Origin: Vigna angularis
Lineage: Eukaryota; Streptophyta; Magnoliopsida; Fabales; Fabaceae
NCBI RefSeq assembly: GCF_016808095.1
Contig: NC_068970.1
Location: forward strand, 23,046,501 to 23,110,500
Direction: 5' to 3'
DNA: 64,000 nucleotides
Shown: one piece after another, positions 1 to 14,251 of the stretch
How positions within the stretch are numbered: the first letter of the stretch is position 1
How the letters are laid out: the number at the start of each line of letters is the position of its first letter
Notes under the pieces: generated by a model
Databases searched by the model: none
Seen by the model: the letters and a program-made list of their open reading frames with translations, nothing else
Told to the model about the DNA's origin: nothing
Made by a program: the position numbers and the translations under genes

Positions 1-525
1 TCACAGCCCACCCCCCAAAGCTTTCTTTTGACATCCGCCTCTTCTTTTCACCTCAGTCACACTTTCTTCTCTCTTCTTCCCACCATGCTATTTCTTCAAC
101 TTACTTTTTACGTTAAATTAGCCATGCTATTCAATTATTTATTTGTACTACAAACTCTCCTAACCAGTAACCCTCTTCTTTTATACTTAATTACTAACTT
201 CTTTGTATGACTATAAAATCATGCTCATTTTCACAATAAAATATTACTCATCTTAATCACTTGAATCCCAACTTCCTGCTGCCACTATTATTTAAACACC
301 AAAACCATATCTTCTTCTTCTAACACTACTTTTACGAAACTGTAAACCTCCACCCTTTTCTTCATTCGTTTTCTTTTAACAGTGCTTATTTCCCCATAAC
401 TGTTTCACATTCTCTCATAATTCATAAAACCACAACGGTCTTATTTGCTTTTCAATCTTATATACATAAACGATGCCTTAAGACCCATATGCATAAAAAT
501 TCTAAACTTAATATCTTTCGATCCT

Positions 526-570
526 AAACGGATGTTGACATCCGTTGTTGACGGATGCTCACATCCGTTT
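526..570. repeat. Nested inverted repeat (ACGGATGT / ACATCCGT)
   Basis: AAACGGATGT at 526-535 is perfectly inverted as ACATCCGTTT at 561-570. Between them the same 7-8-mer occurs again in both orientations (GACATCCGT, GACGGATGC), so the segment can fold in more than one way. Its origin is unclear; it may be the core of a decayed DNA element. Confidence 0.7.
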
Positions 571-808
571 CAGAGTTTTCCAAGTTAATTAGATTCAAGT
601 TTGTTACGTACGCTTGCAACAATTCCCAATACGAATAAGGACGAGAGTATGAACGTAATAGAGAATGAATAGGTTATGTGTGGGGAATGGACAGAAATTA
701 TAAAATTTTAACCCTAAAAATAAACTTTTAGTAAAGGATAAATCAGGAATAGAAAAATAGAGTGAGGGGTAAAAGAGGAAAGGAGAGGTGGAGGGAGAAA
801 ACGGGGAG

Positions 809-826
809 GTGAAGGGAGCAACGCCC
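809..826. mobile_element. Mutator-like terminus without its partner
   Basis: GGTGAAGGGAGCAACGCCC matches, with about two changes, the right end of the complete inverted-repeat element at 39278-40170. I could not find a left end in this window, so the partner was lost or lies outside. Confidence 0.4.
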
Positions 827-2671
827 TTATTAAAAAGTAGTAAAATGTTTGGGTTAGCCAGTAGGCCCAAAACATTTGGTTATTTTGAATAATCACTCTT
901 ATGGGAATCCTTGTTAATACTCGAATAACAAAGGAAAGCAAATAAAACATTTTAGGAAATCATTTGTGTACGAGGCTTTGTTCTCTAGCGTTTTTTTTAT
1001 GAAACCTATTAACGAAATGACGCATTCAATATATAATTGTCTGGCACCTTTTTGTTTCAAAATCCCAATTCTTTTTGTAAATTTACTCCAAATCATAACT
1101 CACGTTTAATGAACCCTTTTTCAAATAACTTAGGTAGACATTTTTATAGGTTGATTTAGTCCATTATTTTATTCTTCAAGTTAAAATAGGTAATTGATAA
1201 ATTTGAGCTTCAATCTTCAAGACATAAATATGTTACAAATTAATGTTTCAAATGTGAAATCTTTTCAATAAGCATTGATATACCAATTCTTTGTATTGTT
1301 TTCATGTCAATCTCTTCAAATTCATCTGCTCACTATCTCTTATATTCACTCCTCAGTCCACTCTTTTAAGTTTCTCTAACTCTAATGTTGATAATAGTAT
1401 TATATCTTTTATAAATTACAACAACTAAATTGATTAAAACATACAGAGGTAATTGCACATATTGGTATTTGCTATTGTGATCGCTGTTCCATTATATCAA
1501 TACTTTTTCTTTTCATCATATGATTTAATAGCTTTTTCTTTACCAATATAGGTGATCTGTTGAATTAAATCGTAGGATATCATGCACATATTATAGTAAT
1601 TATATTTTGTGAGGTTCGTTATGGTATTACTTTATTAATTGGAAAATTTTTATAGGGCACTTCTATATTTATTTACTCATAATATAATATATTTAGTTTG
1701 CACAAAAAAAGTACGGTCAACTATCTACTAAACAAATAATAAGATTACAAAATATAAAAAGTGAAATACATTGGACAACATTTATCTTATGTTATGTTGT
1801 AAAATATTTGATAGCAAAAGAACATTGGATTACAACGTTAATATTTTATTTGCCAACGTTAATATTTTATTAATTGTCAATGTTAAAATTTTAGAAGCAA
1901 CGGTCAATTTCTTTTATTAAGAGCTGCAACATTCAATTTCTTTGATTGCAAGGTGTTTTACATGTTCTATAAATAGAACAACCTTTTTTCTTTCTAAAAT
2001 ACATCAAAAACTATTTCTCTCATCTTCTCATTTTCTCATTTTCTTCTCTCTCTTTCCTTCTAAAAATACTTTGGATCCTCTCATAAATATTCTAGGAAGT
2101 TTCTGTTGTATCCTAGGAGACTTGTGCAATACATCACACATAAATCCTTAAGGACAATAAATCTACACGCCTCAAAAAATTTTATTCATATTTCTATCAG
2201 CTTTTATACAACATGTAAAAGTTTATATCAATTAATCTTCGACATCTTTGTGTGTATTCCATCACATCTTTTGGGATAACATCAAATGAAATATGTCTAT
2301 AAAAGTAAGTTTCTTACATCTCTATGATTTCAGGTACACTTCTATACCTCTAATAACTACAAATACATATGTCAAATATGAAATTTGTAGTTATGATTTT
2401 CGGTATACCCATATATGGGTTAACCTTTGACAGATAAATACATACATGAGACATGTAATTTGTAAATAAATATAAATATATGCTTTCTAATTCAATGCAT
2501 ATATGATGAGCTTTATACCTAAAAACTTATTTGATTTTTAATTTCATTAGCTAGTTACTTATTTATTTAATTAGTTAATTACATTTTTATCCCATAAAAT
2601 CGAAGTTAAGGGTAACATATATAAATGTTCAAACTTGTAAAATTGAGAGGTTTTGATAGATATAACAATGT

Positions 2672-3342
2672 AGGGGTGGACCTTATGGGTCAGTTGTTAG
2701 TCTGTAAGAAAAAATGCTTAGAAAAAGTGCATGGAGGGTTGAGTACTTTAGCTCATTAATCCACTTAAACCCATTCCGCACAACTCACATCCCTGCAGGC
2801 CAATGATGAGCCGGGGCAAACTAACCCGCATAACTCGAAAAAAAAAGTACTATATTTTAAGCTTTAAGTAAGATATAACGCTTTTATTTTATTTTATTTT
2901 TAGTTTGTTATTCCTTCACTCCATATTTAAATCTTTAAGCCAATTGCGTTACCTATATTTAAAATTGATTAATGGTTATACTTTTTTAGGTTAGACAATA
3001 ATTTATTTTTATTTTTATTTTTTATTTATGAAAAGTTTAACTTTGACATATTTATTTGATGTGAGTCTTAATCTTATGCTTAGTTTATTTCAATTTTATT
3101 GTACATATTCATACCATGCAACAAAGACGTGAAACATGAAAGCAAGATTATTATTACTATAAATTTTTTAAATTTTTGTTTATATGGAGCTTGGAAGCTT
3201 GTTGGTTAATCATTATGCAGATGGGTCGACAAAACTAGTCCACAATTTTTATGTGGAATGAATTAACTCAACCAAATTTTTACAGGCCAAATGCGAGATA
3301 GACCAAATGCGAGACTAATAAGTCTGCATTGTCATCCCTAGA
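2672..3342. mobile_element. Possible hAT-like non-autonomous element
   Basis: The left end TAGGGGTGGAC faces an approximate inverted copy GTCATCCCTA at the right end. The interior has words such as gggtcagttg and gagccggggcaaactaacccgc, typical of plant hAT-type MITE families. I do not see matching 8-bp target duplications, so the boundaries are uncertain. Confidence 0.35.
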
Positions 3343-3539
3343 TTCAGACATATTGTTGATACAACTCAACTTGAAAAAGACAACTTACGAAATTGAAATA
3401 GAATATGTAAATTAGAACACAACTCAATCGGACCACAAAATGAAAAAAATGTAAAAATCAACGCAACCTATAAAACCTAGACTACAACCTACAAAATTCA
3501 AATAGAATATTCAAAACTAAACACAACTCACAAAAAAAA

Positions 3540-5230
3540 AACATAAAACATAATGAAGGAGGGGGGTTGAATAGTGTTTTAAACTCTTTTGCAAATCAAC
3601 ACTTAATGACTATTATAAGAGTTAGACAATTTGCAATAGTTGTTAGACGTACGTATTTTCAGTAAAGCGTTTAGGAAAACGTTCTAAAAAATATAAGCAA
3701 AAACACAAGTATTTTTATACTACTCCACTCAACCTAAGCTACGTCTAGTATCCCTTAAGACCTCTTAAGGGGTTCCACTAATCTTTTTCAAAGATTACAA
3801 ACGAGTACAAATCACTCCTAGTATACAAGTATTATCAACCACTTTTGATTTTCCTAGTCAACCTTATTAGTTTGAGTTTAACCACCCTTGGTATCAACCT
3901 TTGTCTAGACCATTTAACTCAATCGAGTTAAACAATACAAGTGTTTTAATTCACTTATGAATATACAAAAACAATGAGTGTTTTGAATAAAAGTACAGAT
4001 TCAAATAACTCTCAGAGAGATGATAAATTCAATGCAATGAGATCCAGGAACTTGTAAAGTTAATTCTCTTATAATGAAGAGGTTTAGACGATATGAACTT
4101 TGAGGTAGAGCAGTAGAGTAAGTATTCAATGATCTCTTATGTTCTCTTTTCTTTCTTCTCTTTTGCGAGTCCTCTTTACATAGCCTTCTTCGTGAGATGA
4201 TCGTTGGGCACAAAGTTGACTTCCGGATAAACTTTATAGCCTTTTTAGGTAGTTAGTTAGACTTAGGTATATGTTGTAGAGTGATAATGCTTTATCAGTG
4301 CTTTCTTTCATAAGTAGTTTGTATGGTCTTTCAGAGCTAAAAGCTTTGAGGAAATATTGTAGGAATGTCTTCCTATCTCTCAACGTCTTTTTGTTCTTTG
4401 TGCAGAGCTTCTGAATAAAACTTGGTGTTGTCATTACCTGCACAGACAAAGAAAGCAAAACATGCAAGAAAAGAAGAACTTTTTTGCACAACATTAAATG
4501 TTTTAAACGTTGATGATCGTTATGCACGTTGAATGTTTAAACCACTATGGCACATGTAAGCATCGTTTGATAAAAGCATCGCTTGAAGGAAAAACGTTTA
4601 ATGTCTTACATTTAGATTATATGATTTTTAAACGCTTGTTTCATAAAGCTATCTAAGCTTTAATACGTCATTTAGTTAGGCTTAGCAAAGTTATTGTTCA
4701 GACGATTTATCATTTTGCTTAGACATTATATCTTTTATTCGAGCGATATGGTGATTAAACACTTTGTTAGGAGTTCTATAGCGTTCGGCGCTTTTTATGT
4801 CTATGCATTAGATGCGTTTGAGATATTAGATATTCAATATATCATTTGATACCATTTAGTGCGTTATACTGATATCTTAGATTATTCATTCTGTCAGACG
4901 ATTAAAGACTCAACATGTTTGGATGTTAAATCTTAAGAATCCATATTTAGCTCAGCATTTACATAGACGTTTTCATTAGGTCAAATGTTGTTTGTTGTTG
5001 GACATACTTTACTTAAAACATTACATTCATTATAAATGTTTATCTCGTTCAATAATTTTGATAAACAATTATACGATAAACACTTATTTCATTCAGCATT
5101 ATTCTTTAGCACATACAATTGTTAAACTCTACATTCTATAAACAATATTTCGTTGAATATTGTTTGTTAAACTTCAAAATATGAGTTACTAGATAGTTTA
5201 ATCTCTCTAGAAAATCTTATCTTAACACAT
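3540..5230. repeat. Repetitive element of unknown class rich in TTTAGACG/AACGTTTA words
   Basis: It opens with a guanine run (ggaggggggttgaatag) and then has dozens of short related words (cgtttag, agacgatt, aaacgttt, gcgtt). There is no coding frame. Similar texture at 22740-23500 suggests a dispersed family. The two short minus-strand frames at 4001-4527 have no recognisable features. Confidence 0.35.
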
Positions 5231-6606
5231 AATACAACTCAGAAAACCATATTCACAACCTAAACATAATATGAAAAATAGATCAAATTTACACAAAACT
5301 AAATCCTATAAAGGCAAAACAAAACACAATACATAAAACCTGCAGTGCAACCTAAATGACCTAAATAGTGCAATGAATAATAAACAATATTTAGTGAAAT
5401 TGAAAACAATGAAGGAAATGATACTCAATAACTATTTGGAATTGAAAATTATTTAAATAAGTTAAAAAATCCATAAAAAGTAAGACCACAACCTACAAAC
5501 ACATGGAAAAATTCAACTCACCCACACACAAAATAAAGAACATGAAAAACAATTCATCAGTGCAATCTAAAAGAAGATGGGAAACACAAAGTTGGAAACA
5601 TGAAAATAGTCAAAGGAAATAACAAAGACATTACATATTTATGATGATCGCAATTGACACACATTCAAATAATATGACAGGGAAGAGCACAAAAGGAAAC
5701 GAGAGTGAAGGAAACGAAAGTGAAGAAAAAGATAATAAGCTATCAACATAGAAAAAGAAGAAGGAAGGGTAATATATTCAGGTAGTTAAGAAAGAGAACT
5801 TAAAATAGAGAACAATTGACAAGTAATAGATGAAGCGAAAAAAGTTAATATATTATATCCCATTTCAAAAGAAATTGTTCAAAAGTTTGACACATGCTAA
5901 AGTGTAATAATTTTTTTAAATAGTAGTAATATATTATTAAAAGAAAAAAGATAATTTACTTGAGTGAAAATCCAATTCAAAGAATGTTGAACAATGTCAA
6001 ACAAAACTCAACAACATTCAAGTTTAGGCATTCAAACTTCTTCTCAACCAACAGTTCATGCATACGAACCAAAATATTGTAGTAGTCAAATCACCTTTTA
6101 TACAGAAATAATTTATCCTATGATTCTATGAAAATCATAAATAGTTTCCCTTGTCTGAAATGTTTATCTCCAAAGCAATTTTCAAAACTATGATCAAATA
6201 AATTATTCAAAAATCTAAAGAACCTAGAATAAAGTATCCAAATATAGCAAAATTTCACTGTATAATCAAATAAGTTGAAATAATTATTTTTCTTAACTAA
6301 TCTACCAAAATTGAGGACAAAAACATTTTAGTATGCTTTTTTGGAATTAACGCAATGTGTATTCGGATAGAAGATATATGTTAAACTCTTCATGGATTTT
6401 TAGTGCGAAGCACGTGAAATACCATTTAATAAATATATTGTTAAAATAAATTATATTCTAATAAAAAAAGAAGATATATGCAAACTAAAAGAACGCAGAA
6501 AGTTGAAAATATGGACATACAAGAACATGTTATTCCAAGGAACTTCAATTTATAATAATATGATAATACATTTACTTTTGCCACGTGGCATATATTAATT
6601 TGTCTT
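5231..6606. other. AT-rich gap, nothing recognised
   Basis: No supported gene or bounded repeat. A gtgcgaagcacgtgaaat phrase near 6402-6420 recalls legume repeat DNA but has no boundaries that I can define. Confidence 0.4.
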
Positions 6607-6611
6607 CTTTT

Positions 6612-7148
6612 TATTAGAAAGTGGGTTTAAAACCTAACTCATCCCCACCGGTTTCCCACAAACCGGTTTGTAGGGTGAGGTTTGCACCCAATTATAAAAC
6701 TTCCAACACACCTTCTTCATGCCGAGGTATAGATATCTCGTGCATTCGCTAGGATAGACTTTAACCATGATTCTGAAACCATATTAGAAAGTGGGCTTTT
6801 AGCCTAACTCAACCCCACAAAACCGGCTTGTAAGGTGAGGTTTGCACCCACTTATAAAGTATGAATTGGCCTTATCTCTAGTCGATGTGGAACTTCCAAC
6901 ACATCCCCTTCACACCGAGGTATAGACATCTCGTGCGTGATAGTAGAAATTGGATGGTCCGATAACGGCCCGATAGCGGGTGGAATAGAAGAATAGAATG
7001 TCCACTTAGAACTCGCTAGGATAGACTCTATGGCTCTGATACCATATTAGAAGGTGAGTTTAAGCCTAACTCAACCCCACAAAATCGGCTTATAAGCACT
7101 TATATATTATAATTTGGTCTTATCTCTAATAGACGTGAGACTTCAACA
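6612..7148 (-). mobile_element. TRIM retrotransposon array: three LTRs and two internal domains
   Basis: Read on the minus strand, the order is LTR (7148-7045), primer-binding site TGGTATCAGAGCC (7044-7032, complementary to initiator tRNA-Met), short non-coding interior, purine-rich GAAGGGGA, second LTR (6901-6782), a decayed primer site (about 6781-6769), a shorter interior, and a third LTR (6708-6612). Each LTR starts TGTTG-AAG and ends TCTAATA. The middle LTR is the longest (about 120 bp); the outer two carry different internal deletions. There is no coding capacity, so movement would need proteins from elsewhere. Identical CTTTT at 6607-6611 and 7149-7153 looks like one target-site duplication around the whole array. 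Confidence 0.85.
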
Positions 7149-7153
7149 CTTTT

Positions 7154-9290
<2,137 letters not shown>

Positions 9291-9294
9291 TACG

Positions 9295-10075
9295 ATCTAT
9301 TTTAGTTTGATCCAACGGTTAATGAAGTAGAAATCTTAATTTTACCTAGCTGACTCAAAAATAGAATTTAAGATGGGATTGAGTTTTCTAATAAAAATCC
9401 GAGCGGTCAATGTGACTAAATATGTCGTAGGAACTACATATTAAAATTTTAGGTTAATCTAACGGTTAACTAGGTTAAAATTGAAGTTTTACCCAGGTAA
9501 CTTAAAATTTGAAATTTAAGTGGTTTTCAGATCTATCCAAAATGCAAAATTAATTACTCTAAGCACAACCATCCAATTGAAAATCCAAGTGGTCAAGATT
9601 ATTTTATATGTCTTATGGACCATATATTAAATTATCAAGTCAATCTATTGGTAAACAAAGCGAGGATTAAAGTTTTTACTGAGGTAAGTTAAGGACATAA
9701 TTATAGTGTTATTTAGGTTATTCAAAAGTGCGAAATTTATTTCTCTAAGTACAAATCTTTAATTAAAAATCTGAACGCTCAAAAGGAAGTAAGATGCTTC
9801 AGGAATCATATATAAAATGTTCAGTTTAATCTAACAATAAACCAAGTGGAGATTAAAACTTTATTGAAGTAACTTTGAGACAGAAATAAAGTTGTGGTGA
9901 ATTTACTCTAGATTGCGAAATTCATTTCTTTAATTAAAAACATTAAATTAAAATTTTGAACGGTCAAAGTGGATTAACATATTTCAAGAATCATGTATTA
10001 AAATTTAAGCTTAATCTAATGGTAAGCGAAATGAGGATTAAGGTTTTACTCTGTTAACTCCAAAAATGGAAAACA
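9295..10075. repeat. Tandem repeat with a 186-bp period, about four copies
   Basis: The phrase gagcggtcaa or close variants begins at 9401, 9587, 9773 and 9959, spaced by 186 bases each time. Each unit also repeats ttaatctaacggttaa-, gttttactnaggtaact- and attactctaagtacaa-like blocks in the same order. Copies are clearly diverged, so the array is old. Confidence 0.85.
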
Positions 10076-10253
10076 CAAAAAACATAGTCAATGACAACCA
10101 AAACATATGCAGGTAGACTAACAGGACATTTCCTCTCGCTCAAAAATTGCTCCCAAGAGCCTTTCGAGAACTCTCCTCTTCTTACTATGAAATTAACAAC
10201 TAAAATTTTCTTAACTTTGGTTTCTTATTGTCATTTTCTGAAAAACAACCCTT

Positions 10254-10497
10254 CCTTATTTATAGGCTAAAAAATGTCTATTTTTTTTTAATATTATTTA
10301 TTTAATTCACCATCATTATTATGTTTTCATTCCACCTTATTTATAGGCTAAAAAAGGTCTATTTTTTTTAATATTATTATTTTAATTCACCATCATTATT
10401 ATGTTTTCAATCCACCTTATTTATAGGCTAAAAAAGGTCTATCTTTTTTTTAATATTATTATTTTAATTCACCATCATTATTATGTTTTCAATCCAC
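10254..10497. repeat. Three tandem copies of an ~80-bp unit
   Basis: The unit runs from cttatttataggctaaaaaa to attatgttttcaatccac and occurs three times almost unchanged. High identity points to a recent duplication. Confidence 0.9.
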
Positions 10498-10499
10498 GA

Positions 10500-12457
10500 C
10501 CTAAATTTTGTCCTTTGTTTTTTATTTTTTTAATTAATTAATTTATTTTATAAAAATATATTTTGAAGAAATGTATTCCATTATATTTGAACCCATGTCC
10601 AAGTGTTACAAGATAGTTACTATATGTAAATTTTTGTTTAGCTTACCACATAATTTATTAATCTATTTTCTTCCCATAAAAAAGTATTACTACTAATAAT
10701 AATACTAAGAAAAAATTTTATTCAGATGAATATTCTCATGGACTTTGCATTTTCCCAAAAAAAAATCGACCTCGACAATTTTACACTTCAAGAAAACAGA
10801 TGGAAAGAGATGGGGTATGATTGCTTCATATCTTCTAGGAAACAAATATCAATGTTACCGACGCAATACATTACAAAAATAATATAACATAGGAAAGATT
10901 TCTTTTCAACTGTTTAAAAAACCTTCATTAATTTTCGACGGTTTTAATAGGAAAGTTACTGTGTATTTTTTTACCCTTCATTGTTACTTAATCAATGAAA
11001 ATATTATGCATCGTATAATATATCTGTTTGAAATAAATTTTCTATGGTTTTGAAATGGCCCTTCAATTTTAGATTACTTTATGAGATTAAATTTTCTTAA
11101 ACTTATGGTCTGTCCGAAGAATCTCATTGATTGTTTTTTCTCTTTTTGTAGATTAATTTCTTAAGCCAAATCTGCCTAACAAATAAAGGAGATGGACCAA
11201 AACGTCCTTGATAACCCAAATGAAGGATCTTTTGTGATGCTTCCAGGGCTAAAGCAAGATGTATCGAAAGTGTGGGTACAAAGTTTGCAGAGAAGAAGTC
11301 TGAATAGCTACCCATAAGAAAACAAATGGAAATTTTGTGTGTGATAAGGCAAGGAATTTTGGTGTAAGTTAAATTGAACTTAAAGACAAATTCCATACTC
11401 ATTTTTCCATTCGTGCTTATTACATTGCTCCTTCTACACTCTCTTGCTTAGGTTAGGTTCTCCCCATTCACGTAAGCTACTATAACTTTGTTTGCTTTGC
11501 ATAACCTATCCACCAAAATCCCTTATGTAAGACCATTTCATGCCAGTTTGCATTCTGGCATTAATGTAGCATGTTTTGTCAATCTGTTCATCCGACAATA
11601 TCTTAAATTCGTTTAATAATTTTTTTTAATATATTAACGACTCACTATTATTTTATATGGTAAATATCTGATTAAGAAAGCGTACCAAATGACGAAGACA
11701 ATGAAGAATAACAAAATTGATAATTATTATTTTGAACATGTTTATTTTAATTTTTTAAGATTGAACATATAATTATATTTCTAACATTTTTTATATAATA
11801 ATATTTAATTTTAGGTTTCAGATTATTCAATTCTAGTTTATTATTAAAATATTTTTTATGATCATTCAATCATTTAAATAATAATAAAAACTGAAATTTT
11901 TACATTGATGGTTCGAAAACACTAACCATGTAAAGTCAGTAATTACCAATGATTTTGGAAACCTTAGTAAGTACTGGTGGTTTTGTTGAACTTATACCGG
12001 CTATTTTCATAAACCACGTAAGTAGCACAGATTTTAAAAAATGCCCGTAAGAAACAACAGTTTTCAAGAACTCCTACAAAATATTACACACAAAAACCAT
12101 AAAAAATTATTTGTCGACGATACTTTCTCTGTGATTTTTCAACCGTAAGAAATGTAATTATTAGAGGTTATAATCGTCGATAATAATAAAAACAAAAACC
12201 CTCTTAAAATCTTATATTTTTGTTATGATGGATCACACAACAATGCTAACACTACTTAGAAAAATTAGGGTTAGTTATATAATATAAAGTCTATTTAGAG
12301 AAATTTCTCTAAAGTAATTTATATAAGAAAAAATTATTTACAAAATTTTCTCTCTAACTAAAATTATTTTATATAAAATTAAAAAAATAAAAATTTGAAA
12401 TATAAGATAATTTCTATAAATTAAAATTATGTACGAGCTAATTTTAAATTATATAAA

Positions 12458-12511
<54 letters not shown>

Positions 12512-13080
12512 CTAATTGAGAAAAAGTGGACAAAGCTAAATTATTATGAATATGAAAGAAGTTATGATATTTGGTTCGATGCTAGACATAGACCCGCAAA
12601 TGTTTTTAAAATTGAAACATTTCCCATCCAATTGAAAGAAACTAAATTAACATCACAAAATCGTGTATGTCTAAAACTGTCACTATTGAAGTTTTATTTT
12701 ATTAAATTAAAAAAATATATATTTGTTTAAAAAATATTGACGAGTTACTGTCACTGCAAAATTTTATTTCTAAAGGTAAAAAAATAGTAATGGTATACAA
12801 TTTAAAAATAGATATTTTAGCATAATAATGATTTTTAAGCACTACCACAAGATTTTATTTTTCAAAAACTTAAAGAAATACAACATTATAATACAAAGTA
12901 TAATTTAATAAATGTACTTATATATAAGAATTTTAAAGTTATGATAATTTTCATTGCATTAAATTAAAATACCGCAATAAAATAATAATTTAATATATTT
13001 TTATAAAATGATTTTAAAATATATTTCAATAAATTTAGAAATTACAATTTAAAATTTATTTATTAAGTTAGATTTAATGT
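10500..13080. other. AT-rich gap, no gene
   Basis: No supported coding region. Around 11900-12240 there is sequence with short inverted words (gtcgacgata / tcgtcgataa) like decayed DNA-transposon ends. An (AT)n tract lies at 12461-12510. Confidence 0.45.
12461..12510. repeat. (TA)n microsatellite, about 50 bp
   Basis: Uninterrupted TA dinucleotide run. Confidence 0.95.
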
Positions 13081-13164
13081 TTAAAATGTTAAAACCAGGA
13101 ATACAACTTACTTAAAGTTTTCAAAAGAATAATCTTCTCAAAGAGATGAAAAAGAAAGTCACAT

Positions 13165-13480
13165 GTCTAAATATTTATATGCATTTGCAATAAGAAGCTT
13201 ATGTATGCTAAGATTTGTACCAAATCTAACATAACATGTGTAATGAGAGTTGTGAGTAAGTTTCTATCAAATCTCATAAAGGAGTATTGGGAAGGTGTGA
13301 ATTGGATGTTGAGATATTTGAAGAACACTTTAAAGATGCATTTGTCTTTTAGAAGAAGTAATATCACTTTACAATGATTTTCTGATGCAGACTTGGATAT
13401 GGATGGTAGAAAAAGCAAGATGACACTCATTTGTTCAGTGACAGTTAGAGTGATATATGTCTTTCTAAAATTCAATTCTT
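13165..13480 (+). pseudogene. Ty1/copia polymerase fragment (reverse transcriptase end/RNase H), broken
   Basis: In shifting plus-strand frames the DNA encodes pieces recognisable from copia polyproteins: VNWMLRYLKNTLKM followed by a stop, then FSDADLDMDGRKS, the conserved W..RYLKGT ... SDAD.AGD.D.RKS block around the RNase H start. Several stops and frameshifts break it, and no LTRs were identified on either side. It is a dead remnant. Confidence 0.75.
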
Positions 13481-14152
13481 CATTCTAAATGCATGCACGT
13501 TGAATTGAAATATCGTTCTATCATAAACCTGATAAATGATGAAGACTTGTCTTTGTGAAAGATTGAAAGAGGAAGTTCACTAAAGTGAGGACATTTTAGG
13601 TGGGACATATGATGACATTTCAAGTGGGACACATGATGACACATTAACAACATCTTCATCTCCATCTTCTCTGTCAAATCCAAACCTTAGGCAACCATTG
13701 AAACCACTGCAGTGTCGTCAACCACAACAAACCTCCACATACAGACCTACCTGTAGTAAAACACATCTCCATCACATTGCAAAACGCGAAGCAACCCTGC
13801 ACCATAGAGATGACCATCGCGATGCATACCTGGAACATAACCCTAATATTTAACCAACTTATTTTTTTTTATTATGATACTTTATAAAATACAAATTATT
13901 TATTTTAACCAACTTAAAAAATTTATAGTAATATTTTATTTTAGCCATCTTAAATATTTTATATTAACCAACATAAATATTTCAGTGATATTTTGAAAAA
14001 AAATATTTTTTATTTACTTTTTTTATTTATTATGATTTTGACATATAAAACTTATATGATTAAAGTTAAAATATTTATAATATTTTTTAAATATAAAAAT
14101 AAATTTTAATTATAAATAAATTTATTTCAACAAAAAATATCATGTATACTTT

Positions 14153-14156
<4 letters not shown>
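13481..14156. other. Gap between the copia fragment and the minisatellite
   Basis: Contains a short tandem phrase (aggtgggacatatgatgacat / aagtgggacacatgatgaca, about 13599-13642) and then AT-rich sequence. No gene is seen. Confidence 0.5.

Positions 14157-14209
<53 letters not shown>
14157..14209. repeat. (TA)n microsatellite next to the minisatellite
   Basis: About 53 bp of TA repeats. It ends about 40 bp before the first minisatellite unit. Confidence 0.95.
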
Positions 14210-14214
<5 letters not shown>

Positions 14215-14251
14215 TAATATGTAGATCTCTAACTTTGAGATTATATTTAAA

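Larger units (their letters stand above)
1..2670. other. Gene-free AT-rich DNA at the left end
   Basis: No supported gene; the short frames are low-complexity. Structures inside are a nested hairpin at 526-570 and a Mutator-like terminus at 809-826 (both listed separately). Around 1830-1890 the phrase acgttaatattttatt appears twice in tandem. Confidence 0.5.
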
